From Rubrivivax sp. (GTDB lineage: Bacteria > Pseudomonadota > Gammaproteobacteria > Burkholderiales > Burkholderiaceae_C): a stretch of DNA of 64,000 bases. How positions within the stretch are numbered: the stretch's first letter is position 1; each line of letters starts with the position of its first letter. Under the pieces are notes generated by a model. It had not been told where the DNA came from, did not search any database, and was given only the letters and a program-made list of their open reading frames with translations. A program made the translations under genes and the position numbers. The stretch covers positions 62,001-126,000 of the forward strand of contig JAIXYO010000046.1 in assembly GCA_027490215.1 (NCBI GenBank), given 5' to 3'. Shown piece by piece: positions 31,297 to 39,702 of this stretch.

Positions 31297-34148
31297 AGGT
31301 GTCACTGTTTCCCGATAGGGCTGTCTGGAGCTTGCAGGGTGGTTTGGAGCAATGGCTAGCCGGCATGCCTTCAAACGCGGCCAGTGCTGTGGCCAATTCG
31401 ATCGAAACAAACCTCTCGGTTTTTGCGGATGGGGCGTTATCGGTTCCTGACAAGGTCCTAGCTGGATGGCCAGAATCCGCAGCAGTTGCCACAGGCTTGC
31501 CCACTAAATCCCCGTTCGGGTTTGACATCCGATTGGCTGGTGCCATGGGCAAGCCGGGTGCATCGATTTCCGTCCGATGGCTCCAGCCCGGCCGCACGGT
31601 GCCGGCGCGTGACGTGACTCGCAACGGAGTCTGGCTCAGTGCTGACGGCAAGGAGTTTCGAATCCCGTCGCCTGCATTCGAAGTTCTGTTGCTCGTTGAG
31701 GAATTCAACGCAACTCCCAACGCAGGACCGGACGAGCAGTTCCGTACTTGGTCCCGCATTCGTGAGGCTTTGGGCGAGGGGGCGGCGGGAGCCCTGACAG
31801 ACGGTTTTCTCAAATCGTTCCGAGTGGTGACGGCATCGGCATTGACTTTTGGGATCACCACAGATCAGCACGGTGACGTGCAAATTGATCCTGTGTTGTT
31901 GACATCAAGGCGAGCGACCGAAGGCGAAGAGTTTGAGCAGGTTCGTGCCCTGACTGAGGCAGATGAAGCCTTGTTTCCAAAGCGGCTCGACCAGCTGCGA
32001 GATGGTGCGCCTGCTTTCCCGATCGGTCAGGGAACCTACGTGGTGGTCGATGAGGCCCTGCAAAAAGTTTTGTCTGTTGTTCGGACACTCCGACGATCAC
32101 CGCCCGCTGAGCGCAAGAGGGCGGCCATGTACCCGGAGGCTGTGATCAAGGAGCTCATGGGGCAGGGCGAAGCCGAGGCTACCGTGTTCGTCGAGACGGA
32201 GCGCTTCGCTGAACGGGTCAAGGATGTTGGGGAATGGTCCGCACCCGTTTTGCCTTGGATCAAGATTCCGCCCCAAGACTGGGGCGCTCCCACGAGTTGC
32301 GGTGTCAGATTGGGTGGCGTGGATATACCCATCGAAAAGGGGGCGCTTGCAGCTTCAGTGGAGCGGATGCGCGCGGCCATCAACGCGGGAGAAAAAAAGG
32401 TCGAGATCTCGGGCAAAGAGATTCCTGCAACCAAGTCGAACCTCGCGGCCCTGATACAGCTTCAGCGAGCTGTCGAGAAGCGAGATGGAGTCGCGCCGAC
32501 CAAGTCACCAGACGACGAAATCACGTGCAGCACGCAGGTGCTGATCATCGAGACCAATTTCGACGAAACCTCGTTCAACAGGGTCAGTGTGGGCCTGCGG
32601 CCCGGCACTCCAAGCCTGCCCAGCGGCCTGAAGACAGAACCCAAGCCACATCAGGAATTGGGTATCGAGTGGCTTCAGCGGCACTGGGTATCAGGAAGCC
32701 GCGGCGCACTCCTTTGTGATGACATGGGCCTGGGAAAAACATTTCAGGCACTCGGATTCCTGCAATGGCTTCGGGACTTGATGGACTCTGGGCGAGTCGA
32801 AAACAAGCCGCTGCTCATCGTTGCCCCGGTCGGCCTTCTCCGCAACTGGGAAGCTGAGATTCAGCAGCACCTTTGGGATCCGGGCCTCGGCAGGCTCGTG
32901 CTGGCTTACGGGGAGCACCTTCGTTCCCTTCGCAGGGGAAGGCATATCGAAGGAACAGCGAGCCTAGACACCGCCCGTCTTGCGGACGGGGATGTCGTTC
33001 TTGCCAACTACGAAGCTGTGTCTGACTACCAACTCAGCTTTGGCGCGATACCGTTTTGCGCGGTAGTTTTTGACGAGGCGCAGAAGATCAAATCTCCCAA
33101 GGCACGAATGACGGCCGCGGCGCAGGGGTTGAATGCGGAGTTCTTCCTCGCGATGACCGGTACCCCGGTCGAAAACCGACTGGCCGATCTTTGGTGCATT
33201 GCCGATACGGTGCAGCCTGGCGCGTTGTCCGACCTCAAGAGTTTCAGTTCTAGCTACGAAGCGGACGGTGCCGATGTTGGTAAGTTGAGGAGCATCGTCT
33301 GGCACGAAGAAGCCGATCGGTCGGCGGCCACACCCAAGATGCTCCTTCGAAGGCTGAAGACAGACAAGCTCGAAGGGCTTCCTGCCAAGCACGAGCATGT
33401 CATCCGCAGGCCGATGCCCGTCCGGCAGATGGAGGCCTACAGCCGGGCGTTGGCGATGAAGGAGATTTCCGGGCCGGAAGGCACGCTGGGGATGATCCAT
33501 GCGCTCAGACGGATATCTCTGCATCCTGTCCTGATGGAGGGAGGCGCTGATTCTGAAGAGCTGAAGATTGAAGACTCAGCACGCCTTTCAGCCGCCATCG
33601 AGGTTCTGGATCGTGTGGCCAGTTCCAAGGAGAAAGCCCTTGTCTTTTTGGAGTCGCTCGATCTGCAGGAGTCGGAGCAACTGCCGCTCTTGCTGAAGAG
33701 ACGCTACGGGCTTACGCGGCTGCCGATGGTCATCAATGGGCAGGTGGCGACCAGCGCGCGCCAGGAGCGCGTTGATACCTTCCAGCAGGAAAATGGCTTC
33801 GATGTGATGTTGCTGTCGCCGAAGGCGGGGGGTGTTGGGCTGACGTTGACGGCAGCCAACCATGTAATCCATCTGTCGCGCTGGTGGAACCCCGCAGTTG
33901 AAGACCAGTGTTCGGACCGTGTTTATCGAATAGGCCAGACCAAGCCAGTGCACATCTACTACCCATTGGCTGTGCTGGCAGAAGCGGAAGAGTTCAGCTT
34001 TGACGTCCAACTGCAAATGTTGATGGATCGCAAGCGCCAACTCGCCCGTAACCTGCTAGCAGCGCCGTCATTCACAAAGGATGACTACGACTCACTGCTT
34101 GCAGGGACCCTCCAGGGGCGCGGTTCTGGCCCTTGCCCCGGCGCGTAA
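31293..34148 (+). CDS. zorD: ZorD, Snf2-type helicase/nuclease effector
   Basis: 951 residues. An N-terminal region of ~430 residues is followed by a Swi2/Snf2 core: Walker A DDMGLGKT (~residue 478), DEAQKIKSP, MTGTPVENRL, then the second RecA-like lobe with LLSPKAGGVGLTLTAAN, HLSRWWNPAVEDQ and RVYRIGQ. In Zorya type I ZorD is the effector that degrades invading DNA. All four genes are adjacent, overlapping and intact, so the system is probably functional. Confidence 0.92.
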   Translation: MKVSLFPDRAVWSLQGGLEQWLAGMPSNAASAVANSIETNLSVFADGALSVPDKVLAGWPESAAVATGLPTKSPFGFDIRLAGAMGKPGASISVRWLQPGRTVPARDVTRNGVWLSADGKEFRIPSPAFEVLLLVEEFNATPNAGPDEQFRTWSRIREALGEGAAGALTDGFLKSFRVVTASALTFGITTDQHGDVQIDPVLLTSRRATEGEEFEQVRALTEADEALFPKRLDQLRDGAPAFPIGQGTYVVVDEALQKVLSVVRTLRRSPPAERKRAAMYPEAVIKELMGQGEAEATVFVETERFAERVKDVGEWSAPVLPWIKIPPQDWGAPTSCGVRLGGVDIPIEKGALAASVERMRAAINAGEKKVEISGKEIPATKSNLAALIQLQRAVEKRDGVAPTKSPDDEITCSTQVLIIETNFDETSFNRVSVGLRPGTPSLPSGLKTEPKPHQELGIEWLQRHWVSGSRGALLCDDMGLGKTFQALGFLQWLRDLMDSGRVENKPLLIVAPVGLLRNWEAEIQQHLWDPGLGRLVLAYGEHLRSLRRGRHIEGTASLDTARLADGDVVLANYEAVSDYQLSFGAIPFCAVVFDEAQKIKSPKARMTAAAQGLNAEFFLAMTGTPVENRLADLWCIADTVQPGALSDLKSFSSSYEADGADVGKLRSIVWHEEADRSAATPKMLLRRLKTDKLEGLPAKHEHVIRRPMPVRQMEAYSRALAMKEISGPEGTLGMIHALRRISLHPVLMEGGADSEELKIEDSARLSAAIEVLDRVASSKEKALVFLESLDLQESEQLPLLLKRRYGLTRLPMVINGQVATSARQERVDTFQQENGFDVMLLSPKAGGVGLTLTAANHVIHLSRWWNPAVEDQCSDRVYRIGQTKPVHIYYPLAVLAEAEEFSFDVQLQMLMDRKRQLARNLLAAPSFTKDDYDSLLAGTLQGRGSGPCPGA

Positions 34149-34440
34149 CCTCGGTGGCGATCCACTGAAAACTTCCGATTCGAGTGCCCTGTCCTAACCT
34201 GCACAAAGGCGTGGACATATCCTCTTTATCGAGTTTGTTGCGGCGCCAGCTTGAAGCAAGTTCGTGTCGTGTCGAGCAAACTCTGCAGTTGATTTTTTTG
34301 TAAGCGGGCGGGTAAGTGCCGCGTAGCGCGAGAGGGTCCGGACACGAACCGTCCACTGAGCTCTCCAAAGAGCTGACGCGCCTTTGATGCTCCGCAAGGG
34401 AGCGAGTCGATTCGGCCGGAGTCGCAGAAAGTCGTTGTCT
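34149..34440. other. Gene-free stretch between zorD and the retron region
   Basis: About 290 bp in which no coding sequence could be supported. It is more AT-rich around 34205-34320 (ttgatttttttgtaag near 34288). No clean terminator for zorABCD was identified. Confidence 0.4.
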
Positions 34441-34457
34441 GGCTCACCCCATGAGCC
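34441..34457. promoter_or_regulatory. Shared palindrome, copy 1 (upstream of retron)
   Basis: GGCTCA-CCCCA-TGAGCC is a perfect 6-bp inverted repeat with a 5-base spacer, 32 bp upstream of the retron a1 sequence. A near-identical 17-mer lies upstream of the nuclease-helicase gene (55074-55090), and an inverted, one-mismatch copy lies upstream of the WYL regulator (53948-53964). A weak -10-like TACATT lies at 34473-34478. The simplest reading is a regulator-binding site. Confidence 0.5.
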
Positions 34458-34488
34458 TCTCGCCGGTCAACATACATTCATGTTTTCC

Positions 34489-34687
34489 GGCCTCCCCCGC
34501 ACTGATCAGGATCACCTGGCGCATCGCCAGGGTTGTGCAAAGGCACTCTGTTCGCACGCTTCTCTCAGAGTGTCTGCTCGCCGCCCCGTCTCGTCACGCG
34601 GGGCGCGTGCCAGCGAAGGGGCGACGCGCAGACACTCTGCGCGAAGCATCCGTTTCCCCGTTGTTCAAGTGATGTGCGGGGGAGGCC
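34489..34687 (+). ncRNA. Retron-type msr-msd non-coding RNA
   Basis: About 199 nt directly upstream of the RT. The ends are a perfect 14-bp inverted repeat, a1 GGCCTCCCCCGCAC (34489-34502) and a2 GTGCGGGGGAGGCC (34674-34687). The 5' part has an msr-like hairpin CCTGGCG-CAT-CGCCAGG (34515-34531). The 3' part has an msd-like long hairpin: CAGAGTGTCTGC (34566-34577) pairs perfectly with GCAGACACTCTG (34628-34639), continued by TCGCC/GGCGA across a 3-nt bulge and an inner GCCCCG/CGGGGC hairpin (34583-34604), and by an outer GCTTC/GAAGC. This is the known a1-msr-msd-a2 order. The branching G and the reverse-transcription end points cannot be fixed from sequence. Confidence 0.85.
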
Positions 34688-34697
34688 CCCTTTCATG
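34681..34697 (+). promoter_or_regulatory. RT ribosome-binding site inside retron a2
   Basis: GGAGG at 34681-34685 is nine bases before the RT ATG at 34695 and lies entirely inside the a2 arm. Pairing of a2 with a1 would mask it, so folding of the ncRNA may limit RT translation. Confidence 0.6.
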
Positions 34698-37600
34698 AGC
34701 CCGTTCGATGTGGGCCGTTACACGCCCGGCGCCCGGGCTGCCACCGTCGAGCAGCTGCGCGATGCCTTTGTAGAGGCCGAGCTCGAGATCAAGGCCGCCC
34801 TGGCCGGGCCCGACCCCTGGGCGCCTGATTACGGCATTCGCACCCTGAGCGCGCTGGATGTGGCGGCACGCGATCTCGGGCATTCCGTGCCCCGGGCGCT
34901 GCCCGATCTGGGCGACATCGCCCGGCTTCAGCAGGCGTGGGCTGTGGCCACGGCCAAGCCGGCGTGGGCGGGCTTGCTGTACCGCGTGGTCGTGCCGCTG
35001 GGTGCGGCGCCGTCGCCTGTGGTCGACGAGGCCAGGCGCCTGCGTGCCATCAGCCAGCGCCGCTGGGGCGAAGGCTTTCGCAAGCCCGAGGCGCATGAGG
35101 TGGCACTGGCCAGCTTGCTGATGTGCGACGACCCGGCTGCGCTGCCGGTGCCCAACTTCGGCTGGGCGGTGCGGCTCAAGGGCAGCACGCGGCTGCGCTT
35201 CCGGCTGGCATGGCACTGCCTCAATGGCTCGCCGCTGCCCGATCTGATCAAGATCGCCGCGTTCAAGCAGCCGGCGGCCAGCGACTACCAGCGCCGCATC
35301 GAGTTCACCCGCATGCTCAGGGGCAGTGCGGCTGCGGGGCGCAAGCTGCGCGCGCTGCGCGAGGTTGAGTTTGCGCTGCTGGGCTCGCGCGGGCAGGCCT
35401 TCGTGCTGAGCCTGCCAGCGCTTTGGCCCGACATCCTGGTGGCCAGCCTGCACCGCCGCGCCAATCTGGCGCGGCACACTGAAGCGCTGGCCGCCGAGCA
35501 CGATCGGCTCGAGGCCTTGTTCTCCGGGGTGATGCAGGCCCTGCGCGATCGCCGCCTGGGCGAGATCGACGGCATGCTGGCGCAGGTGGCCAACTGCCCG
35601 GTCGATCAACTGGTCGAAACGCCCATCGCTCGCGCACTGGCGCGCAGCATCGTGCACGGCGATCCGCTCAACCTCGATCTCGATGTCAGGCACCCCGCCT
35701 TGAAAGACGAGTTCGGCGTGTGGGTGCCCATGTCGCCCGCCGCCCATGCACGGCTGTCTGCCTGGCGCGGCAGCGCCTTGCCGGCCTGGTGGGCGATGAG
35801 CCCGGTCGAGGTGGCGCAGCACATCGCCGCAGGCACGCTCGATGTGGGCAAGCGCGGTGACGGCATTCCTGTGCAAGACCTTTTCGCGCTCAGTCGCGGC
35901 TGGGGCGTGGCCGAGCAGGTCGCCATCGTGCGAAGTGGCCGCGGGCACATCCTGCGACCGGATTGCGACGGCTGGCGGCTCCTGCCCCTGGCCGATCTGC
36001 CCGCTGCGGTGGCGGGTCTGGCCCAGGATGGCTGGCCGCTGGTGGCCAGCCGCCTGTCGAAGCTGAAAGACGCCAGGCCCTGGCTCGAGGTGATGGCTGC
36101 CCCCGGCGCCGATGCCGTCGCGTTGCGCACGCTGGCGCAAACCGCCATCGACATGGCCAGCGTCAAGGGCTGGACGCGCAGCTGGGGCCAGTGGGTGGCC
36201 AGCAGCATCGGCACGCCCGCATGGCACGCGGTACGCGAGGTCGCCATGGAGCGCACCCGCGTGCTGCTCGATGCCGTGGCCCTGTTCAACGACAAGCGAA
36301 AGCCGGTGGCGCCGGTGGCGTTTCGGGTGGCGGTGGTCGATTCACTGCACACCGACGGGCAGCTGCCGCGCGAGCCGCTCGACATCGTCTTGCGCTGGCT
36401 CGAAGTCGACCCCGCCGTGATCGCCGTGCTGGCGCAGCGCGGGCCGGTGGGCTTGCTCGAACGGCTGGCCGCGCACAAGGAAACCCCTGTGCCCGTGCTC
36501 GAGCGGTTGATGACCCTCGCCCCCGCGGCGGTGCGGCCCATCGCCTGGCGGCAGCGGCTGCGCAAGGTCGACACGGCACGAGAGCTGCTCGACTTCACGT
36601 GCGAGCTGCCGCCCAACCCCGGGCACCTGCCGTGGAGCCGCAAGTGGTTCGGGCTGCCCGGCGGCGAGCTCAACGTGGCACTGGTGATGGCCGCAAGGCG
36701 CAATGGCTGGCGGCTGCGGGCGCTGCGCGATCACCTGGTCACGCATCTGGGTGCCGAGCCCGGCGAGGCGGCATTCGGGCAGGCCGCTGCCGAGGCCATC
36801 GCCCTGCTGCGGCCCACCGCGCCGCGCGAGGCGGCCATGCTCGAACTGGTGGGCGTGCTCGGTGCCGATCTGGCGGCCTCGCTGATGCGGGTGTTTGCCA
36901 TGGCCGATCGCCAGGCTGCCCCTGGCCACAAGCTCGACGGCGCCTACAAGCGCCACCTGCTGCCCAAGAAGAGCGGCGGCAACCGGGTGATCTCTGCCCC
37001 CGAGCTGCCGCTCAAGCGTGTGCAGCGCGGCGTGCTCGATGCGCTGCTCACCCCGCTGGGCAGCCACGACTGCGCCTACGGCTTCGTGCCGGGGCGGTCC
37101 ATCGCCCACAACGCGGCGGTGCACGTGGGGCAGCTGGTGGTGGTGAACGCCGATGTGCAGAACTGCTTTCCGAGCGTGAAGTGGCCGCTGGTGCTGGCCG
37201 CCTTGCGCCGCGGGCTGGGTGAAAGGCTGTCGAGCACCGCCATCTCGATGCTGTGCGATGTGTGCACCGCTGACGGCGGCCTGCCCATCGGTGCGCCCAC
37301 CAGCCCGGCGCTGCTCAACCGCGTGCTGATCAAGACCGACGAGGTGCTGCTGCAAGCCGCCCAGGCGCGCAGCGTCAACTACACCCGCTATGCCGACGAC
37401 CTGACGTTTTCTGGCGATGCGGGAGCGGTGCAGATGCTGGGCATTGCACGGCGCACGCTCTCGCAGATCGGGCTGCAGCTCGACGCGAAGAAGACCAACA
37501 TCTTCCGCCGCGGCCGCAGGCAGATGGTCACGGGCCTGGCCGTCAACGACCAGGTGAGCGTGCCGCGCAACATCCGGCGGCGGCTGCGTGCGGCCGTGCA

Positions 37601-37826
37601 CATGGCGGTGAAGCACGGCACGTCGCACTGGCACGGTCAGGAGCAAAGCCTGCTGGCACTCAAGGGCCGCATCAGCTTCGTGAAGATGGTGCACGAGGCA
37701 GAGGGCGCGCAGCTGATGGCGCGCTTGACGCAGCCCGACCAGATCTGGGCCGAGATGTCCAGCGGGCCGGGTGTTGAGGCCACGGCTGAACCGCAAGCCC
37801 AGGGCGGTGACAGCGATGAAGCCTGA
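34695..37826 (+). CDS. Retron-type reverse transcriptase with giant N-terminal extension
   Basis: 1043 residues from the ATG at 34695; a longer frame from 34533 would start inside the ncRNA and was rejected. The RT occupies ~750-1043: KRHLLPKKSGGNRVISAPE, the NAAVH motif (~805), motif A NADVQNCFPSV, motif B GLPIGAPTSPALLN, the catalytic YADD (~898) and VTGLAVND (~944). The NAxxH and VTG features are those of retron RTs. The ~740-residue N-terminal part is unrecognised; ~560-660 looks helical-repeat-like (LLERLAAHKETPVPVLERL). Stand-alone retron RTs are usually 300-400 residues. The N-terminal part may be the effector or a scaffold. It overlaps the methyltransferase-like gene by 11 bp. Confidence 0.9.
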   Translation: MSPFDVGRYTPGARAATVEQLRDAFVEAELEIKAALAGPDPWAPDYGIRTLSALDVAARDLGHSVPRALPDLGDIARLQQAWAVATAKPAWAGLLYRVVVPLGAAPSPVVDEARRLRAISQRRWGEGFRKPEAHEVALASLLMCDDPAALPVPNFGWAVRLKGSTRLRFRLAWHCLNGSPLPDLIKIAAFKQPAASDYQRRIEFTRMLRGSAAAGRKLRALREVEFALLGSRGQAFVLSLPALWPDILVASLHRRANLARHTEALAAEHDRLEALFSGVMQALRDRRLGEIDGMLAQVANCPVDQLVETPIARALARSIVHGDPLNLDLDVRHPALKDEFGVWVPMSPAAHARLSAWRGSALPAWWAMSPVEVAQHIAAGTLDVGKRGDGIPVQDLFALSRGWGVAEQVAIVRSGRGHILRPDCDGWRLLPLADLPAAVAGLAQDGWPLVASRLSKLKDARPWLEVMAAPGADAVALRTLAQTAIDMASVKGWTRSWGQWVASSIGTPAWHAVREVAMERTRVLLDAVALFNDKRKPVAPVAFRVAVVDSLHTDGQLPREPLDIVLRWLEVDPAVIAVLAQRGPVGLLERLAAHKETPVPVLERLMTLAPAAVRPIAWRQRLRKVDTARELLDFTCELPPNPGHLPWSRKWFGLPGGELNVALVMAARRNGWRLRALRDHLVTHLGAEPGEAAFGQAAAEAIALLRPTAPREAAMLELVGVLGADLAASLMRVFAMADRQAAPGHKLDGAYKRHLLPKKSGGNRVISAPELPLKRVQRGVLDALLTPLGSHDCAYGFVPGRSIAHNAAVHVGQLVVVNADVQNCFPSVKWPLVLAALRRGLGERLSSTAISMLCDVCTADGGLPIGAPTSPALLNRVLIKTDEVLLQAAQARSVNYTRYADDLTFSGDAGAVQMLGIARRTLSQIGLQLDAKKTNIFRRGRRQMVTGLAVNDQVSVPRNIRRRLRAAVHMAVKHGTSHWHGQEQSLLALKGRISFVKMVHEAEGAQLMARLTQPDQIWAEMSSGPGVEATAEPQAQGGDSDEA

Positions 37827-38640
37827 AATGAAGCCTGAACACCCACCCCATATCGAGCAGGGCGACGGCTCGCGCATGACTGCGCTGGCCGATGCCCAGG
37901 CGCACCTCGTGCTCACCAGCCCGCCGTACTTTGCCCCGTCGGTCGAAGAGCAGCTCAACGCCGGGCTTGAACCCGGTGCCGACCTCGACGCGCTGGAAGC
38001 CGACACCATCGCCTTCGCCTGGGGCTTGCGAGCCGTGTGGGCCGAATGCACCCGCGTGCTGGCCCCCGACGCCCGGCTGGTGGTGCAGGTGCGCGATGTG
38101 CGGTTGCGCGAGCGGCTGGTCGCGGTGGAATGCGTGCACCGCCAGATGCTGGGCAGCCTGGGCTGGCACCTGCTGGCGCGCCATGCGTGGCGCCCTGTGC
38201 ATGCCACGCTGGGGCGCAGGCGCATGGCCGCGGCGCTGGCCGCCCGCTCAGGCCCGGTGCCCTTTGATGCCGAGGTGTTCATGGTGTTCGCGCGCCACGG
38301 CGCGGCCCTGCGCGGGGCGCCCAGCGCCGAAGACGCCGCACTGCTGAGCGCAGACACCATGGTCACGCCCATCGGGCGACTGGCGCAGCGGCATCGTTTT
38401 CAGGCGCCTTTGCCAGTGCTCTCGGCCTTTGTGCGCATGGCGACAAAGCCGGGCGACTGGGTGGTCGACCCGTTTGCCGGCGGTGGCTCCACGCTCAAGG
38501 TGGCCAGCGATCTGGGGCGCCGCGCCTGGGGCTGCGATGTGGATGAGGCCGCGGTCACGCAGGCGAGGGTGAACCTGGGGTTGCGCGCGGCAGATGGCGC
38601 AGGCTCACCCTATGAGCCAGACGCCGGGGATGATGACTGA
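37816..38640 (+). CDS. DNA methyltransferase-like protein (N4-cytosine/N6-adenine, beta class)
   Basis: 274 residues from the ATG at 37816; 37828 is an alternative just after the RT stop. The catalytic motif TSPPYF (~residue 34) comes first, and the SAM-binding motif DPFAGGGSTLKVA comes near the C-terminus, the order of beta-class amino-methyltransferases. The target-recognition part between them is short, and no restriction enzyme is adjacent. It probably methylates DNA, perhaps for self-marking by this system. The next gene starts immediately after its TGA. Confidence 0.88.
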   Translation: MKPEMKPEHPPHIEQGDGSRMTALADAQAHLVLTSPPYFAPSVEEQLNAGLEPGADLDALEADTIAFAWGLRAVWAECTRVLAPDARLVVQVRDVRLRERLVAVECVHRQMLGSLGWHLLARHAWRPVHATLGRRRMAAALAARSGPVPFDAEVFMVFARHGAALRGAPSAEDAALLSADTMVTPIGRLAQRHRFQAPLPVLSAFVRMATKPGDWVVDPFAGGGSTLKVASDLGRRAWGCDVDEAAVTQARVNLGLRAADGAGSPYEPDAGDDD

Positions 38641-39702
38641 ATGAGCACCCCGCGCCTCACCAGAACCACCACCGCCACCAGGCCCGCTACCCGTGCGCGC
38701 CCGGTGGCGCCGGCCTCCGGAGTGCGCACCCATGTACCGCTTCCGGCCACGGTGGCCTACGCCATCTTGCTCATGGGCGAGAGAACCGGCCTGAGCACCG
38801 AGGTGCTCGGTGCCCTGAGGCAAGCGATGGAGGGCGCGCAGGTCAACGCCCTGGGCGAGCGCCTGCGGCAGATGGCGGCCAGCGGTATGCCCGAGGCCAT
38901 CGTGCCTTTCAGGCGCGATCCGCTCGACGTGGCCTTTGCCTCGCTGATGGTCGGTGAGTTGTACGGATTCAGGTTCTCTGGTGATGACATGCACGTCGAA
39001 GCCGGCCACTTTGCGGTGACGCGCAGCGACGTGACTTACATCGACGCGGTGGGGGTGGGTAGCGTGCCAGGCGCGGGGCCGAACGAGGAACTGCTCGAGC
39101 GCCAGCGTGTTGCGAATTTCCTGCAGGACCTCCAGCCCGACGACACGGTGGAGCTGAAGGTGCCCAAGCCCGGGCAGGGCGATCACCTGATGCATTTTTG
39201 CGGGCCGCGGGTGATGGCCTGGGGGCTGGAGCGGGGCAGCGCGGAGGCCACGCTGCTCAGGGCCGCTCCCTCGCGCGGGCTTGACACCGAGCGCGCCCAC
39301 ATCACCCAGAGCCGGCTGGGCAAGCTCGGCTTCGTGGGCAAGAACGGCTGCCTGCTGCTCGACGAGCCACGCGTCGAGCGCTTGATGGAGCTGCAGGCCG
39401 CGTCGGTCGATCAGTCAGCGGGTTACAGCAGCTGGCTGATGCTGGAGCACAACGACTTCCGGTTTCTGGGCCCGCTGCCCGATCTGACCGAACCCGGCAC
39501 CAGCCTGTCGGGTTGGTGGTGCCCCGATCTGCACATCTATCAGCGACTGCACGCGCACCCCAACATCTCGGTGCTGCTGAGCTTCGAGCACGCCGTGGCC
39601 GTGCTGAGCCATGTGCCGTGGTCTGCCATCAACGACCCGGTCCAGTGGCTCGAGGTGGCCCTGGCTGCTCTTCCCTTGCGACCTCAACGCCGATACAAAT
39701 GA
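38641..39702 (+). CDS. Unknown protein of the retron/MoxR/vWA operon
   Basis: 353 residues. I do not recognise it. A basic, Thr/Arg-rich N-terminus (~1-35) is followed by a mostly alpha/beta protein with no clear membrane segments; residues ~265-300 are aromatic-rich (LSGWWCPDLHIYQRL). It abuts the methyltransferase gene (TGAATG) and overlaps the MoxR gene as ATGA. Position suggests a third partner for the MoxR/vWA pair, as in ternary MoxR-vWA systems. Confidence 0.85.
   Translation: MSTPRLTRTTTATRPATRARPVAPASGVRTHVPLPATVAYAILLMGERTGLSTEVLGALRQAMEGAQVNALGERLRQMAASGMPEAIVPFRRDPLDVAFASLMVGELYGFRFSGDDMHVEAGHFAVTRSDVTYIDAVGVGSVPGAGPNEELLERQRVANFLQDLQPDDTVELKVPKPGQGDHLMHFCGPRVMAWGLERGSAEATLLRAAPSRGLDTERAHITQSRLGKLGFVGKNGCLLLDEPRVERLMELQAASVDQSAGYSSWLMLEHNDFRFLGPLPDLTEPGTSLSGWWCPDLHIYQRLHAHPNISVLLSFEHAVAVLSHVPWSAINDPVQWLEVALAALPLRPQRRYK

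Noticed and set aside
29135-34148. Zorya type II
   Set aside because: No HNH-type ZorE; ZorC and the Snf2-type ZorD are present, so it is type I.
34533-34694. N-terminal extension of the RT frame
   Set aside because: It would start inside the msr-msd RNA; the ATG at 34695 has a proper ribosome site.
36342-38372. 676-codon open frame on the minus strand
   Set aside because: Antisense to the RT and methyltransferase genes; no recognisable motif.
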